A DNA stretch of 64,000 bases from Streptomyces glaucescens. Its GTDB lineage: Bacteria; Actinomycetota; Actinomycetes; Streptomycetales; Streptomycetaceae. The notes under the pieces are model-generated. The model was not told the DNA's origin and made no database searches. It was given only the letters and a program-made list of their open reading frames with translations. The stretch is taken from positions 1,458,501-1,522,500 of the forward strand of contig NZ_CP009438.1 in assembly GCF_000761215.1 (NCBI RefSeq). Reading direction: 5' to 3'. Shown piece after piece: positions 59,397-64,000 of this stretch (the first letter of the stretch is position 1; each line of letters begins with the position of its first letter). The position numbers and the translations under genes are program-made.

Positions 59397-60251
59397 ATGG
59401 CAGAACGTCCGGCCAGGAAGCCGCGGAAGGCCCACTCGGCACGGGTCGTCCGCACCGAACGGCTCACCCCGCACATGCAGCGCGTGGTGCTCGGCGGCCC
59501 CGGGCTCGCCGCCTTCACCGCGGGCACCCACACCGACCACTACGTGAAACTGCTGTTCCCGCCGGCCGAGGGCATCACCTACCCGGAGCCGTTCGACCTG
59601 GAGCGGATCCGCGAGGAACTCCCCCGCGACCAGTGGCCGGTGACCCGGACGTACACGGTGCGGGCGTGGGACCCCGAGCTGCGCGAGCTCACCCTGGACT
59701 TCGTGCTGCACGGCGACGAGGGGCTGGCCGGCCCCTGGGCGATGCGCGCCCGGCCGGGCGATACCCTCCGCTTCCTGGGCCCCGGCGGCGCCTACGCCCC
59801 CGACCCGGACGCCGACTGGCACCTCCTCGCCGGTGACGAGAGCGCGCTGCCCGCCATCGCGGCCACCCTGGAGGCACTGCCCGACGGCGCCGAGGTCCGG
59901 GCGTTCGTGGAGGTGGCCGGGCCCGTGGAGGAGCAGAAGATCGCCTGCGACGTGGACGTCGTCTGGCTGCACCGGGGCGACCGGCCGGTGGGCCAGGCCC
60001 TGGTCGAGGCCGTGCGCGCGCTGCCCTTCCCGGAGGGCCGGCGGGTGCACGCGTTCGTGCACGGCGAGGCCGCCTGTGTGAAGGAGCTGCGCCGGCTGCT
60101 GCGCGTCGAGCACCGGATCCCCCGTGAGGACCTGTCCGTCTCCGGCTACTGGCGCCTCGGCCACAACGAGGACGGCTGGCAGGCCGCCAAGCGGGAGTGG
60201 AACGCCCGGATCGAGGCGGAACAGGAGAACGTGGGCGCGTCCGCCGCGTGA
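59397..60251 (+). CDS. Siderophore-interacting protein (ferric-siderophore reductase)
   Basis: The 284-residue protein has a ferredoxin-reductase-like FAD domain (HTDHYVKLLFPP and RTYTVRAW, the R-x-Y-T/S FAD motif, and LDFVLHGDEGLAGPWA) and a SIP C-terminal domain (HLLAGDESALPAIAATLEAL, then YWRLGHNEDGW). It reduces Fe(III) in siderophores in the cytoplasm, releasing iron. ATG 59397 follows AGGGAGG. The perfect iron box upstream puts it under DmdR/IdeR-type control. Uptake genes are not in the window. Confidence 0.93.
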   Translation: MAERPARKPRKAHSARVVRTERLTPHMQRVVLGGPGLAAFTAGTHTDHYVKLLFPPAEGITYPEPFDLERIREELPRDQWPVTRTYTVRAWDPELRELTLDFVLHGDEGLAGPWAMRARPGDTLRFLGPGGAYAPDPDADWHLLAGDESALPAIAATLEALPDGAEVRAFVEVAGPVEEQKIACDVDVVWLHRGDRPVGQALVEAVRALPFPEGRRVHAFVHGEAACVKELRRLLRVEHRIPREDLSVSGYWRLGHNEDGWQAAKREWNARIEAEQENVGASAA

Positions 60252-60318
60252 CCCGTTCCCCCGCCCAGCCCGCGGGCGCGGGAACCGTCCCGGCCGGAAG
60301 CGCCTACGCTGGACCGCG

Positions 60319-61248
60319 ATGAGACGCAGGACCCCTGTTCCGCCCGCCCCGCTGCCCCAGCGCCAGGGGATCGACCCGGTGCGGGTGCGCCTGCCCGCCG
60401 AGGGGCCCTGGGCCACCGTCCGCGACCATCTGGTGGAGCGGCTGTCGGGCGCCGGGCCCGGCGTCGTCGACGAGATGTTCGACGCCGGGCGGATCGTCGG
60501 GGCGGACGGCGCCGCGGTGCCCGCCGACGCCCCGTACCGGCCCGGGATGTACGTGTGGTTCCACCGGGAGCTGCCCGTGGAGGTCCCGGTGCCGTTCCCG
60601 CTGCGGATCGTGCACCGCGACGAGCACATCGTCGTCGTCGACAAGCCGCACTTCCTGGCCACCACTCCGCGCGGCAGCCACGTCGCCGAGACCGCGCTCG
60701 CCCGGCTCCGCCGCGAGCTGGGCATCCCGACGCTCGGCGCGGCGCACCGGCTGGACCGGCTCACGGCCGGGCTGGTGCTGTTCACCGTGCGCCCGCAGGA
60801 ACGGGGCGCGTACCAGACGCTGTTCCGGGACCGGCTGGTGCGCAAGGAGTACGAGGCGGTCGCGCCCTACGATCCGGCGCTCACCCTGCCGCGGACCGTG
60901 CGCAGCCGGATCGTCAAGGAACGCGGCTCGCTCACCGCCGTCGAGGTGCCGGGCGAGCCGAACGCGGTCAGCCGCGTCGAACTGCTCGAACACCGGGCCG
61001 GCCTGGGCCGGTACCGGCTGGTGCCCGGCACCGGCCAGACCCATCAGCTGCGGGTGCACATGAACGCGCTGGGGCTGCCCATCCTCGGTGACCCGCTCTA
61101 TCCGGTGGTGGCCGGACCCGTCCCGGCCGGCGACTTCCGCGACCCGCTGCAACTGCTGGCGAGCAAGCTGGAGTTCACCGATCCGGTGACGGGGACGGCA
61201 CACCGCTTCCGCAGCACCCGGACGCTCGCCGCCTGGCCCGGTCAGTAG
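60319..61248 (+). CDS. RluA-family RNA pseudouridine synthase
   Basis: The 309-residue protein has the RluA catalytic aspartate Asp146 in AAHRLDRLTAGLVLF, with VVVDKPHFLATTP and GTGQTHQLRVHMNALGLPI as the other two motifs, and an S4-like N-terminal region (about 30-90). It converts uridine to pseudouridine in rRNA or tRNA. TACGCT (60305-60310) ends 8 bases before ATG 60319 and no Shine-Dalgarno sequence is present, so it is probably leaderless. Its 3' end overlaps the P450 gene by 7 bp. Confidence 0.9.
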   Translation: MRRRTPVPPAPLPQRQGIDPVRVRLPAEGPWATVRDHLVERLSGAGPGVVDEMFDAGRIVGADGAAVPADAPYRPGMYVWFHRELPVEVPVPFPLRIVHRDEHIVVVDKPHFLATTPRGSHVAETALARLRRELGIPTLGAAHRLDRLTAGLVLFTVRPQERGAYQTLFRDRLVRKEYEAVAPYDPALTLPRTVRSRIVKERGSLTAVEVPGEPNAVSRVELLEHRAGLGRYRLVPGTGQTHQLRVHMNALGLPILGDPLYPVVAGPVPAGDFRDPLQLLASKLEFTDPVTGTAHRFRSTRTLAAWPGQ

Positions 61249-62756
61249 CCGCGCCACCAGCGCAGGAACCGCTGCCAGGCACTGCGCTGCGCGGGACGCG
61301 GCCCGGGCTCGGGCTCGGGCTGCGACTGCGGCTGCGGCTGCGGCCCGGGCTCGGGCTCCGGCCCGGACCGCGGGGCGGGCGCGGCCGACGGGCTGGGCAC
61401 CGGCTCCGCGGGCGGCGGCTCCCAGGACGGCCCCTCCAGCGGGTTCGGCGTGTGACTCGGCATCTGCTCCACGTCCTGCTGCGGACGGGTCGCGAACCGC
61501 ACCGGCAGCTCCACCAGATGGCGGGAGGCGATGGACTCCCGCCACTCCAGCTCGTCCTCCTCGCAGTCGAGCCGTACGTCCGGCAGCCGTCGCAGCAGCG
61601 CGTCGACGCCGACGTCGGCGATGACCCGGCCGATGTCCTGGCCGGGGCACTCGTGCGGGCCGCCGCCGAAGGCGAGATGGGAGCGGTTGCCCCGCATGCC
61701 GGCCTTCAGGTCGGGCCGCACCCGGGGGTCGACGTTGCCGGGCGCGGGCGCGAACAGCAGCCCGTCGCCCTTGCGGATCCGCCGGCCGCCGAGTTCGGTG
61801 TCCTGCTTGGCGAAGTACGCGAAGACCGTGCTGAACGGCGGCTCGTCCCACAGCGACTGTTCCACCGCCTGCCCGACGGTCATCTGGCCGCCGTTGAGCT
61901 GAGCCCGGAACCCCGGGTGGGTGAGGACCATGCGCAGGGCGTTGGCGAGCAGGTTGGCCGTGGCCTCGTACGCCGCGATCAGCACCACCCGCAGGTGCTC
62001 CCTGACCTCGTCGTCGGTCAGCCCCCACTCGTGCGACACGAGCAGCCCGGCGATGTCCTCGCCCGGCTCGGCCCGGCGGCGGGCGGTCAGCCGGGCGAGC
62101 GCCTCCGTGATGTAGGCGTTGCTGGCGATCGCGGTCTCGGTGCCCTTGAGCATGTCGCGGGCCGCGTGCACGATCCGGTCGTCGTACTCCGTCGGCATGC
62201 CCAGGAGGTCGCACATCACCGCCATCGGCAGGTACTCGGAGTACTCGTTGACCAGGTCGGCCTCGCCCCGCTCGCAGAACTCGTTGACCAGTGCCTGGGC
62301 GTGCCGGTAGACGGCGCGGCGCAGGATCCGGTAGTTGATCGGCCGCATGGCGTGGGTGACCGCCCCGCGCAGCCGCCGGTGCTCGTCGCCCTCCGCGTGC
62401 GAGCAGATGGGCTGCCAGGCGATGTGCGGCATCAGCGGGTGGTCGGGCTTGACCCTGCCCTCCACGAGCGGGGTCCAGATCCGGCTGTCCCGGCTGAACA
62501 GCGCGGGCGTGCCCACCAGCCGCAGGTTCTCCGCGTGGCCGAGGACCACCCAGATCGGCACGTCGTCATGGAGCAGCGCGGGGGCCACCGGACCGTGCTC
62601 CTCGCGCAGGTCCTCGTACAGGGAACGCAGGTCCAGCGGCCGGGGGCCGTGGAGCCGGGTCAGCGCGCCGCCGTCGAGCCCGTGCGCGGGGCAGCCGGGA
62701 GGTGGGGCGAGGGCGAGGTCGTCCGTACCGGTGCGGGTGGGGATGTCTGACGTCAC
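61242..62756 (-). CDS. cvnE: CYP157-like cytochrome P450 of a conservon
   Basis: The 504-residue P450 keeps the heme loop FGGGPHECPGQD with Cys370, but the K-helix has EQSLW (299-303) in place of ExxR, and the I-helix block AAYEAT (261-266) lacks the usual first Thr. These match what I remember of the CYP157 family, in which the ExxR motif is missing. The last 75 or so residues are a Pro/Glu/Gln-rich tail. The GTG start (62756) follows GGAGAG. The gene ends the conservon cvnB-C-D-(P450) on the minus strand. Catalysis versus a sensory or structural role is open. Confidence 0.88.
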   Translation of the reverse strand: MTSDIPTRTGTDDLALAPPPGCPAHGLDGGALTRLHGPRPLDLRSLYEDLREEHGPVAPALLHDDVPIWVVLGHAENLRLVGTPALFSRDSRIWTPLVEGRVKPDHPLMPHIAWQPICSHAEGDEHRRLRGAVTHAMRPINYRILRRAVYRHAQALVNEFCERGEADLVNEYSEYLPMAVMCDLLGMPTEYDDRIVHAARDMLKGTETAIASNAYITEALARLTARRRAEPGEDIAGLLVSHEWGLTDDEVREHLRVVLIAAYEATANLLANALRMVLTHPGFRAQLNGGQMTVGQAVEQSLWDEPPFSTVFAYFAKQDTELGGRRIRKGDGLLFAPAPGNVDPRVRPDLKAGMRGNRSHLAFGGGPHECPGQDIGRVIADVGVDALLRRLPDVRLDCEEDELEWRESIASRHLVELPVRFATRPQQDVEQMPSHTPNPLEGPSWEPPPAEPVPSPSAAPAPRSGPEPEPGPQPQPQSQPEPEPGPRPAQRSAWQRFLRWWRGY

Positions 62757-62790
62757 GGTGTGTCGCTCTCCAGGCGTCTTGGGCCGGCCG

Positions 62791-63411
62791 TCAGGAGAGC
62801 CGGCCGGTCAGGGCGAGGGTGTGCAGGAAGCGCATCAGGGTCATCAGGACGTCGCGGCTGGAGGCCCGGCGGCGGACGTCGCACTCGATGATGGGGACGT
62901 CCGCCGCCAGGTCGAGCGCCGTGCGCAGCTGCTCCAGGGGGTAACGGGGCGCGTCCGGGAAGGCGTTGACGGCGACCACGAACGGCACGCCGCGCTCCTC
63001 CAGGCGTCCCATCACATCGAAGCTGACCTCCAGGCGGCGGGTGTCGACGAGGACGACCGCGCCGAGCGCGCCCTCGAACAGGCCGTTCCACAGGAACCAG
63101 AACCGCTCCTGGCCGGGGGTGCCGAACAGGTACAGCACCAGCTTGTCGGAGACGCTGATCCGGCCGAAGTCCATCGCCACGGTGGTGGCGGACTTGGTCT
63201 CGGAGCCGAAGTCGTCGTCGACCCCGATCCCGGCCTGCGTCATGGTCTCCTCGGTGGTCAGCGGCCGGATCTCGCTGACCGACCCGACCATGGTGGTCTT
63301 GCCGACCCCGAACCCGCCCGCGATCACGAGCTTCACGGCGGCCTGGGCCGTGTGCGGCAGCCGGTCCTCGGCGCGGGGGCCGGGAACGGTGTCAGAGCCT
63401 TTGAAGTCCAT
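62791..63411 (-). CDS. cvnD: Conservon GTP-binding protein CvnD
   Basis: The 206-residue Ras-like protein has the P-loop GGFGVGKTT (32-40), switch FGTPGQERF and the nucleotide block VAVNAFPDA, where NKxD is NAFP. It resembles MglA-type small GTPases and belongs to the conservon set (CvnA kinase, CvnB roadblock, CvnC DUF742, CvnD GTPase) known to make membrane-bound complexes that affect differentiation. ATG 63411 overlaps the 3' end of cvnC by 20 bp. Confidence 0.93.
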   Translation of the reverse strand: MDFKGSDTVPGPRAEDRLPHTAQAAVKLVIAGGFGVGKTTMVGSVSEIRPLTTEETMTQAGIGVDDDFGSETKSATTVAMDFGRISVSDKLVLYLFGTPGQERFWFLWNGLFEGALGAVVLVDTRRLEVSFDVMGRLEERGVPFVVAVNAFPDAPRYPLEQLRTALDLAADVPIIECDVRRRASSRDVLMTLMRFLHTLALTGRLS

Positions 63412-63787
63412 GCATCACCGCTTCGAGGAGGGAACGGTCAGGGAGCGCCTGCCGGACGATCGGGGCGCGCGCCTGCACCAGTCCGGCCGCCAGCAGCTCG
63501 GCGAGCAGCACGGACACCACACTGAACGGCAGTTGGAGGTAGGCGGACAGCTCGGCGCCGGAGAGCGGGGTCTCGCACAGCCGCAGCACCGCCGCCTGCT
63601 CCGGCGGCAGGGAGCCGGGGGGTTCGGCGCGCGTCACGATCAACGTCACCAGGTCGAGGCCGGCGGCACCGTCGTTCCCCTCACCGATCAGGAACAGCCG
63701 TTCGGGGTTGCGGCCCTCGCCCTCCTTGCGCGGTGCGGGATCCGGTTCCCGTCCGGGGTGGCGCCGCCGGCGTCGCGGAGGCGTCAT
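63392..63787 (-). CDS. cvnC: Conservon DUF742 protein CvnC
   Basis: The 131-residue protein has a basic, disordered N-terminus (residues 1-30) and the DUF742 winged-helix-like domain (ERLFLIGEGND, LPPEQAAVLRLCETPLSGAEL, LPFSVVSVLLAELLAAGLV). It is thought to be a partner in the CvnB-CvnD complex. ATG 63787 overlaps the cvnB stop (ATGA). Confidence 0.92.
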   Translation of the reverse strand: MTPPRRRRRHPGREPDPAPRKEGEGRNPERLFLIGEGNDGAAGLDLVTLIVTRAEPPGSLPPEQAAVLRLCETPLSGAELSAYLQLPFSVVSVLLAELLAAGLVQARAPIVRQALPDRSLLEAVMHGLQRL

Positions 63788-64000
63788 ACGGTCTGCCCGT
63801 TCCGCCGGGGCGGACTCGTGAGGTGGGTGCCGAGCCGCACGATGAGGTCGCGCATCCGCCCGCTCATCAGCCCGGGCTCGGTGCGGATGTCGGAGAGGAC
63901 GGCGATGTAGGCGTTGTCGCCGGCGTTCATCAGGTAGAAGTAGCCGCCGTCCACCTCCATCAGCAGCAGCCGCATCTCGCCCTTCTCGCTGGCCTCGATC
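63784..64000 (-). CDS. cvnB: Conservon roadblock/LC7 protein CvnB, N-terminus cut by right edge
   Basis: The visible 71 residues (EGEMRLLLMEVDGGYFYLMN to LGTHLTSPP) are the C-terminal half of a roadblock/LC7 domain. The rest and the CvnA sensor kinase lie beyond the right edge. Roadblock proteins act as GTPase-activating or scaffold partners for CvnD. Confidence 0.88.
   Translation of the reverse strand, partial: IEASEKGEMRLLLMEVDGGYFYLMNAGDNAYIAVLSDIRTEPGLMSGRMRDLIVRLGTHLTSPPRRNGQTV

Overview
This window is chromosomal DNA of a Streptomyces-like actinomycete. The G+C content is very high with G/C-ending codons, long antisense shadow reading frames accompany almost every gene, GTG starts and ATGA/GTGA overlaps are common, and several Streptomyces hallmark loci are present: argCJBDR, a conservon, an iron box, and the infC-rpmI-rplT and pheST operons. 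From memory, the gene order closely resembles the S. coelicolor region from about SCO1562 to SCO1629. That is recollection, not a search. I saw no rRNA, tRNA or CRISPR array.

Layout. Positions 1-2,430: the 5' part of a membrane-anchored NACHT/STAND-type NTPase cut by the left edge, a 183-bp MITE-like element, and a GNAT acetyltransferase whose stop codon touches the element. Positions 2,475-8,808: a small sigma-like factor, a secreted glycerophosphodiester phosphodiesterase, a PlsC-type acyltransferase, a TetR regulator coupled to an MFS exporter that carries an in-frame amber codon, and an aldo/keto reductase. Positions 8,866-19,943: arginine biosynthesis, with argH apart from argC-argJ-argB-argD-argR and matching tandem ARG boxes upstream of argH and argC. 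Between them lies an extracytoplasmic flavin electron-transfer set: a ferric-reductase-like membrane flavoprotein, a double FMN-binding lipidless secreted protein and ApbE.

Positions 20,048-34,502 are mixed accessory genes: a secreted GH51 arabinofuranosidase, a degenerate histidine phosphatase, a MocR regulator and DMT transporter with overlapping divergent start codons, a glycosidase-like secreted protein, 3-hydroxybutyryl-CoA dehydrogenase, a NUDIX hydrolase, an HTH-TPR regulator under its own palindrome, and a SpoIIE-type phosphatase. Positions 34,722-42,903 are translation housekeeping: pheST, with one Streptomyces-type repeat inside pheT and another before pheS, then a sensor kinase, an rRNA methyltransferase and infC-rpmI-rplT, with an apparent AUC start and a leader attenuator. 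Positions 42,939-46,502 hold SseB and an orphan mycosin-like protease paired with a Pro/Ala-rich membrane protein that contains 48-residue repeats.

Positions 46,772-54,268 hold a PLP alanine-racemase-fold enzyme, a DUF2510 membrane protein and a glutamine-synthetase-like glnA4 group (SDR, aldehyde dehydrogenase, GlnA4, GntR regulator, gamma-glutamyl hydrolase) that looks like gamma-glutamylated amine metabolism. Positions 54,443-61,248 hold LysR/TDT transporter, metal-receptor/XRE-cupin, a 5'-3' exonuclease, an iron-regulated siderophore-interacting protein and an RluA-type pseudouridine synthase. The right edge enters a conservon (cvnB-C-D) ending in a CYP157-like P450 that lacks the ExxR motif.

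The items most worth follow-up are the amber-interrupted MFS gene, the repeat encoded within pheT, the infC start and attenuator, the duplicated flavinylation protein, the mycosin pair outside any ESX locus, and the NACHT gene next to a MITE.
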